NCBI GenBank assembly: GCA_030679035.1
Contig: JAUXTH010000017.1
Coordinates: 1-55,088 of the forward strand
Length of the DNA stretch: 55,088 nucleotides
From: Methylobacter sp.
Lineage (GTDB): Bacteria > Pseudomonadota > Gammaproteobacteria > Methylococcales > Methylomonadaceae
Direction of reading: 5' to 3'
In this document: positions 27,059 through 38,127 of the stretch, one piece after another
How positions within the stretch are numbered: the first letter of the stretch is position 1
Layout of the letters: each line of letters begins with the position of its first letter
The notes under the pieces: model-generated
Told to the model about the DNA's origin: nothing
Databases searched by the model: none
What the model saw: the letters and a program-made list of their open reading frames with translations, nothing else
Made by a program: the position numbers and the translations under genes

Positions 27059-27187
27059 ATGTCAGATCAAAAAAAAATTACTCCTAAAGATCCCCCTAAA
27101 CAAATAGTTCTAGGAGAAGACAAAGGACTGCCTCCAATGAATAGCATGCCTAAAATGCCACCAGTTAACCCTCCCAAAGCAAAATAA
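27059..27187 (+). CDS. 42-residue proline-rich protein
   Basis: The frame starts at an ATG 9 nt after the stop of the two-transmembrane gene, with AGGAAA as ribosome site overlapping that stop. The product is hydrophilic, about one quarter proline, with PKDPPKQ, GLPPMNSMPKMPPVNPPK and no membrane segment. Its spacing suggests translational coupling, so it may be a partner or inhibitor of the membrane protein. It ends 6 nt before the next dif-like site. Confidence 0.55.
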   Translation: MSDQKKITPKDPPKQIVLGEDKGLPPMNSMPKMPPVNPPKAK

Positions 27188-27193
27188 AAATAG

Positions 27194-27221
27194 ACCTCGC
27201 ATAATGCGCCCTATGCAAAAA
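27194..27221 (+). repeat. dif-like site, plus orientation
   Basis: Arms ACCTCGCATAA and CTATGCAAAAA enclose a 6-bp spacer. The A-run of the right arm also serves as the T-tract of the minus-strand terminator at 27217-27251. Confidence 0.55.
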
Positions 27222-27251
27222 AGCCCCGGTGTACAATGAAGAACACCGGGG
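27217..27251 (-). terminator. Intrinsic terminator, minus strand
   Basis: CCCCGGTGT (27224-27232) and ACACCGGGG (27243-27251) form a perfect 9-bp stem. On the minus strand it is followed by one C and then six T. It points the right way to stop transcripts running leftward from tRNA-Pro into the island. Confidence 0.75.
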
Positions 27252-27550
27252 GGGTACAAGGCCGGAATGTCAGTAATGGATCGATAGTGCTACTTTGTCA
27301 ATGACCGCTATTGGGAAGCTTAAATCCATATCCGAATGTCTCAAAGGGGGCGACTGCTGACGGTCACTTAATCTTTACTAAGCACCAAACTTTAAACACA
27401 GGCTAAATTTAACTGTCTTGGCAAGTTAGCTTGTTTTGTAGAGTGAGGGTCGATTAATTTAGTCTTGTGGCTTTATCAGCTACTCAGATTAGAATTTTTA
27501 GGGTTTAAAAATTTGTTTGAAGCTTACCGGGTGAGCAGGTAAAGATTAAG

Positions 27551-27573
27551 GTCGGTTGATACCGGCTTTTTTT
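27551..27573 (+). terminator. Intrinsic terminator, plus strand
   Basis: GTCGGT and ACCGGC form a 6-bp stem with one G-T pair and a TGAT loop, followed by seven T. It would stop island transcripts before the tRNA-Pro region. Confidence 0.65.
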
Positions 27574-27646
27574 GTGTTTAATTTTTTAATGATGATCGGC
27601 AGCGATTGCCGGTGATTTAAAGTACATGATAATCGGTAATACTTTG

Positions 27647-27675
27647 AAAAAGTTATCCCATACGTTATCCCATAA
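27647..27675. promoter_or_regulatory. Likely integrase arm-type sites, right
   Basis: Exact 29-bp copy of 18331-18359, again with two GTTATCCCATA units in tandem in the same orientation, about 55 bp inside the right att repeat. Confidence 0.6.
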
Positions 27676-27728
27676 CGCAGATTTTCCTTTTTTACCAAAT
27701 ACCACTTTTTATAACCCTTTGTTTCAAT

Positions 27729-27805
<77 letters not shown>

Positions 27806-27865
27806 ATAATTTGAAAATAAAGAATTTAATGCTGAAAGGATTGCGAACACAATCCCCAATAATTC

Positions 27866-27897
27866 AATGCGGCTAGTGTACTACATTTCGCCGCATT
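27866..27897 (-). terminator. Hairpin after the merR-type gene
   Basis: AATGCGGC and GCCGCATT pair with a 16-nt loop just past the last gene of the leftward operon. The following T-run is poor, so termination is likely but not certain. Confidence 0.4.
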
Positions 27898-27909
27898 AAA
27901 TCAGAAAAT

Positions 27910-28263
27910 CTACTTGAGTAGTTCCAGAATTTCTTCCAGTTCGCTAACCATTTGATGAATCAGCTGCTTGGTGCGGGTTGAGTCTTCTTTGGCGTCATCG
28001 CTGCCCAAATGGGCTCTTGCTCCGCCGATGGTGTAGCCTTGTTCATACAGCAATGATCTTATTTGCCGGATCATCAACACATCATGGCGCTGATAATAAC
28101 GACGATTGCCGCGTCTTTTTACCGGGCTAAGTTCGGTAAACTCTTGTTCCCAATAGCGCAGCACATGAGGCTTTACGCCGCATAACTCGCTGACTTCACC
28201 GATGGTGAAATATCGCTTTGCCGGTATGACCGGCAGTTCATTATTATTACTCGGCTCCAGCAT
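27910..28263 (-). CDS. MerR family transcriptional regulator
   Basis: The 117-residue protein has the MerR helix-turn-helix and wing ([25 protein letters not shown], in outline, residues 17-45; [23 protein letters not shown]) and a short C-terminal helix. There are no effector cysteines. A MerR-like gene right after ihfA is usual in gammaproteobacteria, often called MlrA-like. Its start overlaps the end of ihfA by 17 nt. Confidence 0.9.
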   Translation of the reverse strand: MLEPSNNNELPVIPAKRYFTIGEVSELCGVKPHVLRYWEQEFTELSPVKRRGNRRYYQRHDVLMIRQIRSLLYEQGYTIGGARAHLGSDDAKEDSTRTKQLIHQMVSELEEILELLK

Positions 28264-28543
28264 ACGCTTCCACTCTGGCTTTTAGTTTTTGACCCGATCT
28301 GAATGTGACCACTCGACGGGCAGTTATGGGGATTTCTTCGCCTGTTTTTGGATTTCTGCCGGGGCGACTGCTTTTGTCGCGCAGTTCGAATTTTCCAAAA
28401 CCGGAAATTTTTACCTGCTCGCCGTGTTCCAGGGAGCCTTTGATTTCCTCAAAAAACATTTCGACCATATCTTTAGCTTCGCGCTTGTTTAAGCCAAGCT
28501 CGTCAAACAGCCTTTCGGCAAAATCGGCTTTAGTTAATGCCAT
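28247..28543 (-). CDS. ihfA: Integration host factor alpha subunit
   Basis: The 98-residue protein matches IHF alpha throughout: [23 protein letters not shown] at the start, the beta-arm with [22 protein letters not shown] and the end QKLKARVE. It bends DNA with the beta subunit and serves in recombination and transcription. The start lies 2 nt after the pheT stop, the order seen in Escherichia coli. It may also support integration of the nearby island. Confidence 0.97.
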   Translation of the reverse strand: MALTKADFAERLFDELGLNKREAKDMVEMFFEEIKGSLEHGEQVKISGFGKFELRDKSSRPGRNPKTGEEIPITARRVVTFRSGQKLKARVEAYAGAE

Positions 28544-28545
28544 CG

Positions 28546-30921
28546 TTAATCCCTCAGCTTTGCACTTATTTTTGTGGTCAATGTTTCTAACAGTCTGCTA
28601 AATATAGCATCTATTTCAGAATCTGTTAGCGTTTGTGAAAAATCTTGTATGATTAAACTCAAAGCGACGCTTTTGCTGCCTTCTTCGACGCCTTTCCCGC
28701 GATAAATATCAAAGATCACTATATCTTGTAAGGTCGGTTCCGCACAGCCCTTAATGCAGTTTATTATCTCAGTGGCGGCTATTTCTTCCTTAACAATCAA
28801 AGCTATATCGCGTCGTACTGACGGGTATTTGGACAGAGGCTTGAATTTCGGGATTTGTTTGTTCAACAATAAGTCCTGATCCAGTTCAAACAGGAAAACC
28901 TGGGTGTCAAATCCTAACTGTTTTTCCAATGTAGGATGCAACATGCCCAGCCAGCCGATCTTTTCGCCTTGCTGCGATAGGATTTCAGCCGTTTGGCCGG
29001 GATGCAATGCCGGATGCTTGGCCGGGACAAACTGCACATCTGCACCGGTCAATGAAAATAAAGCCTGCACATCGGCTTTAACATCGAAAAAATCAACTTT
29101 GCGGGTTGCGCTGCCCCATTGCTCTGAATAGGCGCTACCCAAAGCCAGGCCGGACAGCATTTTTTGTTGTTGCGTGTTGCCGTCTTTATTGACAAAGCTC
29201 AGGCCGGTTTCAAAAAAGCGCACCCGGTTTTGCTGGCGATTGGTGTTGTGCAACGCGGCCTTCAACAAACCGCACCAAAGGGTGGTGCGCATCACCGACA
29301 AATCGGCGGAAATCGGGTTTTTTAACCGGACAACGGCATCGTCAGGGGCGATGGCTTGTTGTATGTCTTCGCCGACGAAGCTGTAGGTAATCGCTTCCTG
29401 ATAGCCGTGGTCAACCAGCAAATCTTTGGCGCGATCAAGCTCCAATATCGCTTCACCGGCTTTGCCAAGTTCCGAGCGCATTAACAGGCTGCTGTTCGGC
29501 AGGTTGTTGTAGCCGACAATACGCGCGATTTCCTCGATCAGATCGGCTTCGATAGCGATGTCGAAACGGCATCCCGGCGGTGTCACCGACCAGCTATCAG
29601 GCTGCGTTTGCACGGACATGCCTAAGCGTTGGAAAATATCGATGACTTGTTCGTCCGCCAGGGCGATGCCTAGAGTTTTTTCCAGGCGTTGTTTTCTGAG
29701 CAATACGGCTGCGCGTTGCGGCAAGGTTGATGCCGTTGTCACTTCGGTAATTGCGCCGACGCTGCCGCCTGCAATGTCGATAATTAGTTGGGTCGCGCGC
29801 TCTATGGCGCGTTCCTGCAAGGTCGGGTCTACGCCGCGTTCAAAACGGTGCGATGAATCGGTGTGCAGGCCGTAGTTCCGTGCTTTACCGGCGATGCTTA
29901 GCGGGGTAAAAAACGCGCATTCCAGGAATACATCTTGGGTGTCGTCGCTAACAGCGGATTCGCTGCCGCCCATTACGCCAGCCAAGGCCAAGGCTTGCTT
30001 ATCATCGGCGATAACCAGGGTTTCGTTGTCCAGCTTAATGGTCTGTCCGTTTAACAAGGCAACGTTTTCATCGGTTTGGGCGTAGCGCACAGTAATGCTG
30101 CCGGTTAATTTGGCCGCATCGAAAGCGTGTAGCGGTTGGCCTAATTCGATCAAAACGTAATTAGTGACATCGACCACTGCGCTCAAGCTTCTGACGCCCG
30201 AGCGGCGCAGGCGTTCCTGCATCCATAACGGGGTTTCGGCTTTAGGATTGACGCCTTTAATCAATCGGCCCAAATAGCGCGGGCAAGCGTCTGTCGCTTT
30301 GACGGAGACAGACAAGGTGTCGGCATGGCTGACTGCGGCTGTTTCAACCTGAGTGGCCGACCAATCCATTTTGTTCAGTACCGCCACTTCTCGGGCTATG
30401 CCTTCAACGCTGAGGCAATCGGCTCTGTTGGGGGTCAGGTCGACTTCGATGATGTTGTCGTTGAGCGACAGGTAGTCGCGTATATCAACGCCGACCGGCG
30501 CATCGGCTGCCAGTTCCATTAAGCCGTTGGCATCGGCGGCTAGACCTAACTCTTTTTCAGAGCACAACATGCCGTAGGATTCTACGCCGCGGAGTTTGGA
30601 TTTTTTGATTTTAAAATCGCCCGGCAATACCGCACCGATTAATGCAGCGGGGATTCTTAAGCCGACCCGGACGTTGCTGGCGCCGCAGACGATTTGCAAC
30701 GGTTCTGCTTCGCCTACTGCGACCTGGCAAACTCTCAGGCGGTCGGCGTCGGGATGTTGCTCCATCGCGAGGACTTTGCCGACCACCACGCCGCTGAATA
30801 CCGCAGCAGCAGGCGTTACTGAATCGACCTCAAGGCCAGCCATGGTCAATTGTTCGACCAGTTGTTCTGTTGTTATTGCTGGATTGACATATTCTCTTAA
30901 CCAGGCTTCACTAATTTGCAT
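28546..30921 (-). CDS. pheT: Phenylalanyl-tRNA synthetase beta subunit
   Basis: At 791 residues this is the normal bacterial length. In order: N-terminal region ([14 protein letters not shown]), tRNA-binding OB domain (about 39-150), B3/B4 editing region (about 215-385), B5 domain (about 400-475), a synthetase-like core and the C-terminal FDX-ACB anticodon-binding domain (about 695-790, with [13 protein letters not shown]). It forms the alpha2-beta2 enzyme with PheS, 28 nt upstream. Confidence 0.97.
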   Translation of the reverse strand: MQISEAWLREYVNPAITTEQLVEQLTMAGLEVDSVTPAAAVFSGVVVGKVLAMEQHPDADRLRVCQVAVGEAEPLQIVCGASNVRVGLRIPAALIGAVLPGDFKIKKSKLRGVESYGMLCSEKELGLAADANGLMELAADAPVGVDIRDYLSLNDNIIEVDLTPNRADCLSVEGIAREVAVLNKMDWSATQVETAAVSHADTLSVSVKATDACPRYLGRLIKGVNPKAETPLWMQERLRRSGVRSLSAVVDVTNYVLIELGQPLHAFDAAKLTGSITVRYAQTDENVALLNGQTIKLDNETLVIADDKQALALAGVMGGSESAVSDDTQDVFLECAFFTPLSIAGKARNYGLHTDSSHRFERGVDPTLQERAIERATQLIIDIAGGSVGAITEVTTASTLPQRAAVLLRKQRLEKTLGIALADEQVIDIFQRLGMSVQTQPDSWSVTPPGCRFDIAIEADLIEEIARIVGYNNLPNSSLLMRSELGKAGEAILELDRAKDLLVDHGYQEAITYSFVGEDIQQAIAPDDAVVRLKNPISADLSVMRTTLWCGLLKAALHNTNRQQNRVRFFETGLSFVNKDGNTQQQKMLSGLALGSAYSEQWGSATRKVDFFDVKADVQALFSLTGADVQFVPAKHPALHPGQTAEILSQQGEKIGWLGMLHPTLEKQLGFDTQVFLFELDQDLLLNKQIPKFKPLSKYPSVRRDIALIVKEEIAATEIINCIKGCAEPTLQDIVIFDIYRGKGVEEGSKSVALSLIIQDFSQTLTDSEIDAIFSRLLETLTTKISAKLRD

Positions 30922-30949
30922 GACTCAAGTTTTCCCGTGTAACGACGAC

Positions 30950-31972
<1,023 letters not shown>

Positions 31973-32066
31973 TTAGCTCGCTGTGTGTAGGTGGTGAGGA
32001 TGTTTATTAAGGGGAAAAGGCTAAGGCCTTAATTCCGCCCTCCCAAGGAAAGGGGAGGGGGAATAG

Positions 32067-32092
32067 CCGGATTTCAGTTGACTAAAATCCGG
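32067..32092. terminator. Hairpin between rplT and pheS
   Basis: CCGGATTT and AAATCCGG form a perfect 8-bp stem with a 10-nt loop, right after the rplT stop. A second GC-rich stem (CCCTCCC/GGGAGGG-type, about 32038-32060) follows. No T-tract is present, so this may be a processing or attenuation structure and not a full terminator. Confidence 0.4.
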
Positions 32093-32100
32093 ATCGATCC

Positions 32101-32463
32101 TTAAGGTTTACTTTGATGTTCCTTTGCAATTTTCGCAATTTCCGCAAATGCGGCAATGTCGCGAACTGCAATGTCAGCCAGAACCTTGCGGTCTATCTTC
32201 ACGTTGGCTTTGGTTAAGCCATTGATGAAGCGGCTGTATGACATTCCGCTTAAACGGGCCGCCGCATTGATACGGACGATCCACAAAGCGCGGAACTGAC
32301 GTTTTTTCTGCTTGCGGTCACGGTACGCATATTGACCCGCTTTGATGACCGCTTGTTTGGCAACGCGATAAACCCGGCTTCGTGCGCCGTAGTAACCTTT
32401 CGCTTGCTTTAATACTTTTTTATGTCTTGCTCTGGCTGTTACGCCGCGTTTAACTCTAGGCAT
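32101..32463 (-). CDS. rplT: 50S ribosomal protein L20
   Basis: The 120-residue basic protein matches L20 fully: [35 protein letters not shown] and [20 protein letters not shown]. It binds 23S rRNA and is needed for early 50S assembly. In enterobacteria it also represses the infC-rpmI-rplT genes. Whether that holds here is not visible. Confidence 0.97.
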   Translation of the reverse strand: MPRVKRGVTARARHKKVLKQAKGYYGARSRVYRVAKQAVIKAGQYAYRDRKQKKRQFRALWIVRINAAARLSGMSYSRFINGLTKANVKIDRKVLADIAVRDIAAFAEIAKIAKEHQSKP

Positions 32464-32479
32464 GATCTATTTCCTTATA

Positions 32480-32677
32480 TTAACTGTACGGCATCATACG
32501 TGCAGCCATGCGCACATCTGATGGATGAATAGTTGCCGGCGCGCGTAACTGTCTTTTTCTCTTAGTCGATTTTTTTGTCAGAATATGACGTCTGTGGGAC
32601 TGACCACATTTAAAACCGCCGTTACCAGTGCGCTTGAAACGCTTGGCAGCTCCACGGTGAGTTTTGATCTTTGGCAT
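32480..32677 (-). CDS. rpmI: 50S ribosomal protein L35
   Basis: I start at the ATG at 32677, giving a 65-residue protein that begins [15 protein letters not shown] and ends RMMPYS, as in the family. TTGGAG lies 6 nt ahead of it. The frame is open further upstream, but those residues are not L35. It lies 16 nt before rplT. Confidence 0.96.
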   Translation of the reverse strand: MPKIKTHRGAAKRFKRTGNGGFKCGQSHRRHILTKKSTKRKRQLRAPATIHPSDVRMAARMMPYS

Positions 32678-32821
32678 TTGTTTGCTCCAATAAATTAAAG
32701 TAAATCCTTGAGTTGTAACCCAGCAAGGCAAAATGCATGGCCCTGAAGAATTAACGGCATCATTGCTGATGCTTAGCAGCTCATCCTGTGCCGCTGTAGA
32801 GACGTTGCCATGCAGCGTCTG

Positions 32822-33346
32822 CTATTTTTTCTTTTTCGGCGCCATAACCATGACCATTTGGCGGCCTTCCATTTTAGGAAATTGCTCGACGATTGCCAGC
32901 TCTTCCAAATCCTTTTCTATCCGCTTCAGCAGGTCAACACCGATTTCCCGATGGGCCATTTCGCGACCACGGTACCGCAAGGTGATTTTGGTTTTATCGC
33001 CGTCATTAAGGAATTTGACTAAACTCCTCATTTTAACTTGATAATCCCCTTCGTCGGTTCCAGGGCGGAATTTAATTTCCTTGATATGAATCTGTTTTTG
33101 CTTCTTTTTGGCAACGGCCAGCTTTTTGTTTAACTCAAACTGGTATTTGCCGTAGTTCATCACCTTGCAAACCGGAGGATCCGCATTTGGCGATATTTCA
33201 ACTAAATCCAAGTCTGCAGCGTACGCAATCTGTTTGGCTTCATCTAACGAGATAATACCTAACGCCTCACCATCCGCACCTGTTACTCTCACCCGTCTGG
33301 CGGTAATCGAGTCATTCAGGCGCGTTTCATCTTTTTTAGCAGCGAT
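32822..33346 (-). CDS. infC: Translation initiation factor IF-3, ATC start
   Basis: The protein must begin before the first ATG/GTG-type codon, because the IF-3 N-terminal domain ([20 protein letters not shown]) is encoded upstream of the GTG at 33292. The frame upstream is limited by a TAG two codons before an ATC at 33344-33346. That ATC has GGAGG eight bases ahead, so it is the start. This gives 174 residues. infC is known for rare start codons that let IF-3 limit its own synthesis. The N and C domains are complete, ending APKKKK. It lies 21 nt after the thrS stop. Confidence 0.93.
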   Translation of the reverse strand: MAAKKDETRLNDSITARRVRVTGADGEALGIISLDEAKQIAYAADLDLVEISPNADPPVCKVMNYGKYQFELNKKLAVAKKKQKQIHIKEIKFRPGTDEGDYQVKMRSLVKFLNDGDKTKITLRYRGREMAHREIGVDLLKRIEKDLEELAIVEQFPKMEGRQMVMVMAPKKKK

Positions 33347-33367
33347 ATCCTAATCCTCCAAAATCAT

Positions 33368-35275
33368 TCATTTTCTGTCGGCGATCTCTTGTTTTAACCG
33401 TTCGGTAAAATCACGGATAGCCAGACTACCTAAGTCATCACCTTTTTGCGTACGTACCGTAATGCTTTGTTGTTCTAATTCTTTGTCACCAATGATGACA
33501 AGATACGGTACACGCTGCATGGAATGCTCACGAATTTTAAACCCGATCTTCTCATTTCTCAAGTCAATTTTTGCTCTTATGCCTTGTTTTTCAAGGTCTA
33601 GCATAATTTGCGAGGCATATTCGGCATGCCGGTCGGTAATATTAAGCACGACCACATGCACGGGAGACAGCCATAACGGGAAGGTTCCTGCATGCTGCTC
33701 GATCAAAATGCCGATAAAGCGTTCCAGTGAGCCAAGTATTGCTCTGTGCAGCATGACCGGCACTTGCCGTGATCCGTCTTCGGCAATATAAGTCGCATCC
33801 AAACGACCGGGCATCGAAAAATCCACCTGAATCGTGCCGCATTGCCAGACCCGGCCGATGCAGTCTTTTAATGAGAATTCAATTTTAGGCCCGTAAAAAG
33901 CGCCTTCGCCCGGCTGTAAATCCCATTTCAATTTTTTGGTATTAAGCGCCAGCTCCAGGGCATTTTCTGCCTTGTCCCAGACCGAATCGTCGCCGACGCG
34001 GTTTTCAGGGCGGGTGGATAATTTAATGATAACTTCTTCAAAGCCGAAATCTTTGTAGACATCGAACAGCATGTCGATAAAGGTCGATACTTCGTCCTGA
34101 ATTTGGCCTTCGGTGCAGAAGATATGCGCATCGTCCTGAACAAAGTTCCTGACCCGCATCAAGCCATGCAAGGTGCCGGACGGTTCATTGCGATGACAGG
34201 AGCCGAATTCTGCCAAGCGTATCGGCAAATCGCGGTAGCTTTTAAGGCCTTGGTTATAAATCTGCACATGGCAGGGGCAGTTCATCGGCTTGATCGCGTA
34301 ATCGCGATTCTCGGAATGCGTGGTAAAAATCATTTCACCAAACTTTTCCCAATGTCCGGACTTTTCCCAAAGGGAGCGATCCACCACCTGCGGCGTTCTG
34401 ACCTCGCCGTAACCGTTCACCCGTAATTTTTCACGGATATATTGCTCAACCTGTTGGTAGATGACCCAGCCTTTTTCATGCCAGAACACCATCCCGGGAG
34501 CTTCTTCCTGAGAATGAAACAAATCCAGTGTTTTTGCCAGCTTGCGGTGATCGCGCTTTTCCGCTTCTTCAAGACGATGCAGATAAGCCTGCAAGTCTTT
34601 TTTGTCGCCCCAAGCCGTGCCGTAAATGCGTTGCAGCATTTCGTTGTCGGAATTGCCGCGCCAATAGGCTCCGGCAATCTTCATCAGCTTAAAGACTTTT
34701 AACTTGCCGGTGCTGGGCACATGAGGGCCACGGCACAGGTCGGTAAATCCGCCCTGTTCATACAAAGATAAATCTTCATTGGCCGGGATGGATTCGATGA
34801 TCTCGGCTTTATATGCCTCACCCAGATTCTTGAAAAACTTGACCGCCTCATCCCGCGATAACACCGAGCGATGAATCGGATAATCTTCAGCAGCCAGCTG
34901 CTCCATCTTTTTTTCAATGGCGCTCAGGTCTTCCGGCGTGAAAGGTCTTTCATAGGCGAAATCGTAAAAAAAGCCGTTTTCGATAATCGGCCCGATAGTC
35001 ACTTGTGCGGAAGGAAATAACTGTTTGACGGCCTGAGCCAATAAATGCGCGGTTGAATGGCGGATAACGCTGATGCCGTCCTCATCCTTTGCGGTAATCA
35101 GTTGCAGCGTTGCATCCTGATCTATCAAGGTGCTGGCGTCGACCAGATCACCGTTAACCTTGCCCGCCAAGGTCGCCTTGGCTAATCCCGAACCGATAGA
35201 TAGCGCAACATCCATCACTGTTACAGCTTGGTCGTATTCTCGCTTGGAACCATCGGGAAGGGTAATTACCGGCAT
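33368..35275 (-). CDS. thrS: Threonyl-tRNA synthetase
   Basis: The start is the ATG at 35275 ([16 protein letters not shown]), giving 635 residues. The frame is open upstream through the tRNA-Val gene but that part is not coding. Domains in order: TGS (about 1-62), editing domain with [11 protein letters not shown], class II catalytic core with the zinc ligand Cys in [10 protein letters not shown], motif 2 around [17 protein letters not shown], motif 3 at [12 protein letters not shown], and the anticodon-binding domain (about 535-635). It is the first gene of the translation operon. Confidence 0.97.
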   Translation of the reverse strand: MPVITLPDGSKREYDQAVTVMDVALSIGSGLAKATLAGKVNGDLVDASTLIDQDATLQLITAKDEDGISVIRHSTAHLLAQAVKQLFPSAQVTIGPIIENGFFYDFAYERPFTPEDLSAIEKKMEQLAAEDYPIHRSVLSRDEAVKFFKNLGEAYKAEIIESIPANEDLSLYEQGGFTDLCRGPHVPSTGKLKVFKLMKIAGAYWRGNSDNEMLQRIYGTAWGDKKDLQAYLHRLEEAEKRDHRKLAKTLDLFHSQEEAPGMVFWHEKGWVIYQQVEQYIREKLRVNGYGEVRTPQVVDRSLWEKSGHWEKFGEMIFTTHSENRDYAIKPMNCPCHVQIYNQGLKSYRDLPIRLAEFGSCHRNEPSGTLHGLMRVRNFVQDDAHIFCTEGQIQDEVSTFIDMLFDVYKDFGFEEVIIKLSTRPENRVGDDSVWDKAENALELALNTKKLKWDLQPGEGAFYGPKIEFSLKDCIGRVWQCGTIQVDFSMPGRLDATYIAEDGSRQVPVMLHRAILGSLERFIGILIEQHAGTFPLWLSPVHVVVLNITDRHAEYASQIMLDLEKQGIRAKIDLRNEKIGFKIREHSMQRVPYLVIIGDKELEQQSITVRTQKGDDLGSLAIRDFTERLKQEIADRK

Positions 35276-35302
35276 TTTTATCTGTGTTTTAGTGTCTACA
35301 AT

Positions 35303-35326
35303 AAAAAAAGCACTGCGGTGCAGTGC
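35303..35326 (-). terminator. Intrinsic terminator between tRNA-Val and thrS
   Basis: GCACTGC and GCAGTGC pair around a 3-nt loop, with seven A on the left and four T on the right, so it can act in both directions. On the minus strand it stops tRNA-Val transcripts before thrS. Confidence 0.75.
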
Positions 35327-35335
35327 TTTTGTGTT

Positions 35336-35412
35336 TGGTAGGCACGAGTGGACTCGAACCACCGACCCCCACCATGTCAAGGTGGTGCTCTAACCAACTG
35401 AGCTACGCGCCT
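35336..35412 (-). tRNA. tRNA-Val, anticodon GAC
   Basis: The 77-nt gene starts AGGCGCGTAGCTCAG, has anticodon arm CCACC-TTGACAT-GGTGG with anticodon GAC, T-loop GTTCGAGTC and an encoded CCA end. The acceptor stem pairs with CGTGCCT. Confidence 0.95.
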
Positions 35413-35694
35413 GAAGCTTATGCAACTTCGAGCCCGCTATTATACCTACAGATTTTTGTTAAGCAACTCTCTGTTAACCTCTTTTGCTGTAAAACGAATC
35501 CGGAAAGGGCTAAAACCTAATGTATTCTTTGTTATATACCCATCGCAATTCGGCACTTTTACATCTCTCCGGCAGGATGTTTACAGGGATGTAAGTAATT
35601 ATGCACTGAAGAATGGGAGCGGGAAATAATCTTCTAAAAAACCTTACAGCCGCGTTAAAATGACAAGCATAGTCTCTGGCGCGAGTGTGCGTTA

Positions 35695-37842
35695 TCACCC
35701 CGTTTGATGCTGTAAAGCCGCCCTGACACAGCGTAAAACCCCGTAACTGTATTGCCCGTCAAACAACTCGTAAACCGGTTTGAGTGCGTTCCTTTGCTCT
35801 TCGGGCAAGTTGATAATGGCTTCTTCTATGCGGCTGATTTCCTGCTCGGGCAATTCAACAACATCGGCCAGCACCAACATCCCCTGTTCCAGAGACTGGG
35901 CCAGGTGTCCGTAAACAGTCGTCTCTTGCAGCTCTCGTTGCTGGGCGATCTGTTTTACGCTGTAACCCAGCCGGAATAAGGCCACCGATTCGGCCATCGT
36001 ATCCGACAGACCAATCGGCCCATTACTGAGGTCGGCAAACTCCTTGATCACCGCCAGAAATTCATCGGCGTAAAGTTCCAGCTTGCGTTCGCCGATGCCG
36101 GACAGTAGGCTCATTTGCTGGCGATTGGTCGGTTTGGCTTCCAGCATTGCCATCAAGGTCGCGTCATGAAAAATAACATACGGCGGTACATCCTGGGCAT
36201 CGGCAAGCATCTTGCGCTTGGCGCGCAAGGCATTCCACAGCAGGGTGTCGTCGGCTTTGGCAAACTCCCTGCTGGTTTTCTTGCCGCCGCTTCGACCGCG
36301 CTCAGGCTTTGCTGGTTGCAAGTCCTTGCGCAACATCAGTTGCTGTTCGCCGCGCAAAATAGGCCGACAAGATTCGGTCAGCTGCAACGCGCCAAAGCGC
36401 TCGAAATCGACGGCGACCAGACCCCGTGCGACCAGCTGACGGAACACCGAATGCCATTGCTGTTCTTCAATGTCAACGCCGATGCCGAAAGTCGACAGCT
36501 TGTCGTGAGCGGCTTTGACAATCCGCTCGGTGGCCTTGCCGCGCAACACGTCAATCAAATAACCGACACCGTAACGCTGCTGGGTGCGGTGGATGCAGGA
36601 CAGCGCCTTTTGCGCGGCCAGTGTTCCGTCCCAGGTCTTGACCGGCTCCAGGCAGGTGTCGCAATTGCCGCAAGGCTGCTCAAGCAGGTCGCCGAAATAA
36701 CCCAGCAAGGCTTGCCGACGGCAATGAACCTGTTCGCATAAGGCCAGCATCGCATCCAGTTTGTGGTATTCGACACGTTTGTGCGCCTCATCGGCATTGG
36801 AGTCCTGGAGCATTTTCCGCAAGGTGATTACATCCTGCAAACCGTAAGCCATCCAGGCGTTGGCGGGCAAGCCGTCGCGCCCTCCCCGGCCGGTTTCCTG
36901 GTAATAGGCTTCAACGCTTTTGGGCAAATCCAGATGCGCGACGAAGCGGACATTGGGCTTGTCGATGCCCATGCCGAACGCGATGGTCGCCACGATCACC
37001 AAACCTTCTTCCATTAAAAACTGGTGCTGATGCTTGGCGCGCAAACCGGCATCCATCCCGGCATGATAGGGCAGGGCGTTGACGCCTTTGGTTCTGAGCC
37101 ATTCGGCGGTGGCATCGACTTTTTTGCGCGACAGGCAATAGACAATCCCGGAATCACCGGCATGTTCGGCGCGGATAAAATCGATCAGCTGATCGCGGGC
37201 GTTTTGTTTTTGCACGATCCGGTAACGGATGTTGGGACGGTCGAACCCGCTGAGATAGAGTTGTGCCTGCTCCAGATTTAGGCGTAATTTAATTTCTTCG
37301 CGGGTTTTGTCGTCCGCAGTCGCAGTCAGTGCGATGCGGGGAATGTCGGGAAAACGCTCATGCAGCAGCGAAAGCTGGAGATAATCCACGCGAAAATCGT
37401 GCCCCCATTGGGAAACGCAATGCGCCTCGTCAATCGCGAACAGCGCAATCTTGATGCGTTGGAACAGTGCCCCGGTGCGCTCCGAAGTCAGCCGTTCCGG
37501 TGCGATGTACAGCAAATCCAGCTCGTCGTTAAGCAGCTGCTGCTCGACTCTTCGGGATTCTTCAAGCGATAAGGTTGAGTTCAAAAAAGCGGCCTTCACG
37601 CCCAATTGCAGCAAGGCGCTGACCTGATCCTGCATCAACGCGATCAGCGGCGAAATCACGATGCCTACGCCGGGCCGGATCAGCGACGGAATCTGGTAGC
37701 ACAACGATTTGCCGCCGCCGGTCGGCATCAACACCAACGCATCCTGACCGGCTATCAGCTGTTCGATGACTTCCTGTTGTTGTCCCCTGAATTTGTCATA
37801 ACCGAAAACGGTTTTGAGGACTTCGATTGGTTTGTTGTTCAT
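35695..37842 (-). CDS. recQ: ATP-dependent DNA helicase RecQ
   Basis: The 715-residue helicase has K45 in the Walker A motif (TGGGKS), the DEAH box at 138-141 ([14 protein letters not shown]), a full helicase C domain, the zinc-binding cysteines ([12 protein letters not shown] ... CGNCDTC), an RQC winged helix, an HRDC domain (about 530-600), and an extra C-terminal helix-turn-helix ([20 protein letters not shown]) found in the longer RecQ form. It unwinds DNA in recombination repair. It stands alone. Confidence 0.95.
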   Translation of the reverse strand: MNNKPIEVLKTVFGYDKFRGQQQEVIEQLIAGQDALVLMPTGGGKSLCYQIPSLIRPGVGIVISPLIALMQDQVSALLQLGVKAAFLNSTLSLEESRRVEQQLLNDELDLLYIAPERLTSERTGALFQRIKIALFAIDEAHCVSQWGHDFRVDYLQLSLLHERFPDIPRIALTATADDKTREEIKLRLNLEQAQLYLSGFDRPNIRYRIVQKQNARDQLIDFIRAEHAGDSGIVYCLSRKKVDATAEWLRTKGVNALPYHAGMDAGLRAKHQHQFLMEEGLVIVATIAFGMGIDKPNVRFVAHLDLPKSVEAYYQETGRGGRDGLPANAWMAYGLQDVITLRKMLQDSNADEAHKRVEYHKLDAMLALCEQVHCRRQALLGYFGDLLEQPCGNCDTCLEPVKTWDGTLAAQKALSCIHRTQQRYGVGYLIDVLRGKATERIVKAAHDKLSTFGIGVDIEEQQWHSVFRQLVARGLVAVDFERFGALQLTESCRPILRGEQQLMLRKDLQPAKPERGRSGGKKTSREFAKADDTLLWNALRAKRKMLADAQDVPPYVIFHDATLMAMLEAKPTNRQQMSLLSGIGERKLELYADEFLAVIKEFADLSNGPIGLSDTMAESVALFRLGYSVKQIAQQRELQETTVYGHLAQSLEQGMLVLADVVELPEQEISRIEEAIINLPEEQRNALKPVYELFDGQYSYGVLRCVRAALQHQTG

Positions 37843-38022
37843 AACATTTGTTTATCAATTGGGTGGGTCAAAAACACCTGTTCTTGCTGGGGCTTGGCAA
37901 CCAGCGAACACAGCATTTCATTATGGGCACCCGTCATAAAAGCTAAAAAGTAGTTTACACTTTTGTTTTTTAAAAGTTCAGGATTAACACGCTTTATTTA
38001 AACGATAGGGGAATCACAAATA

Positions 38023-38099
38023 GAGCCGCGACTTCAGTCGCGAGCGGTATTATTTCCACGCTACGTGCGATGTATCGTGCGCGACTGAAGTCGCGGCTC
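38023..38099. repeat. GCGACTNAAGTCGCGG palindrome, copy 1
   Basis: The two 20-bp arms (38023-38042 and 38080-38099) are perfect complements, and each arm is itself nearly palindromic (CGACTTCAGTCG). A related copy lies at 41705-41787. The two copies bracket the toxin-antitoxin genes and the repeat/membrane protein. Confidence 0.85.
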
Positions 38100-38127
38100 C
38101 GTATATAGAAATCCCTTTTATAAGCAT

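Larger units (their letters stand above)
18161..27728. mobile_element. Integrative genomic island in tRNA-Pro(GGG)
   Basis: The left edge is a copy of the 3' part of tRNA-Pro (18161-18206) and the right edge is the complete tRNA-Pro gene (27729-27805). The 58 bp at 18149-18206 and 27717-27774 are identical except for one base. A tyrosine integrase lies just inside the left edge, followed by an AlpA-like regulator and a D5/P4-type helicase. The rest is cargo. The interior is clearly more AT-rich than the flanks. There are no capsid, portal, relaxase or secretion genes, so movement would depend on helpers. This fits a phage satellite or small integrative element. The 9.6 kb size is close to known satellites. 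Confidence 0.88.
27252..27728. other. Noncoding right end of the island
   Basis: No gene is seen. It contains the plus-strand terminator at 27551-27573, arm-type sites at 27647-27675 and the right 58-bp att repeat from 27717. Confidence 0.6.

Noticed and set aside
35421..35694. Possible small genes between tRNA-Val and recQ
   Set aside because: Frames of about 60 codons exist on both strands, but none has a ribosome site, hydrophobic pattern or recognisable residues.
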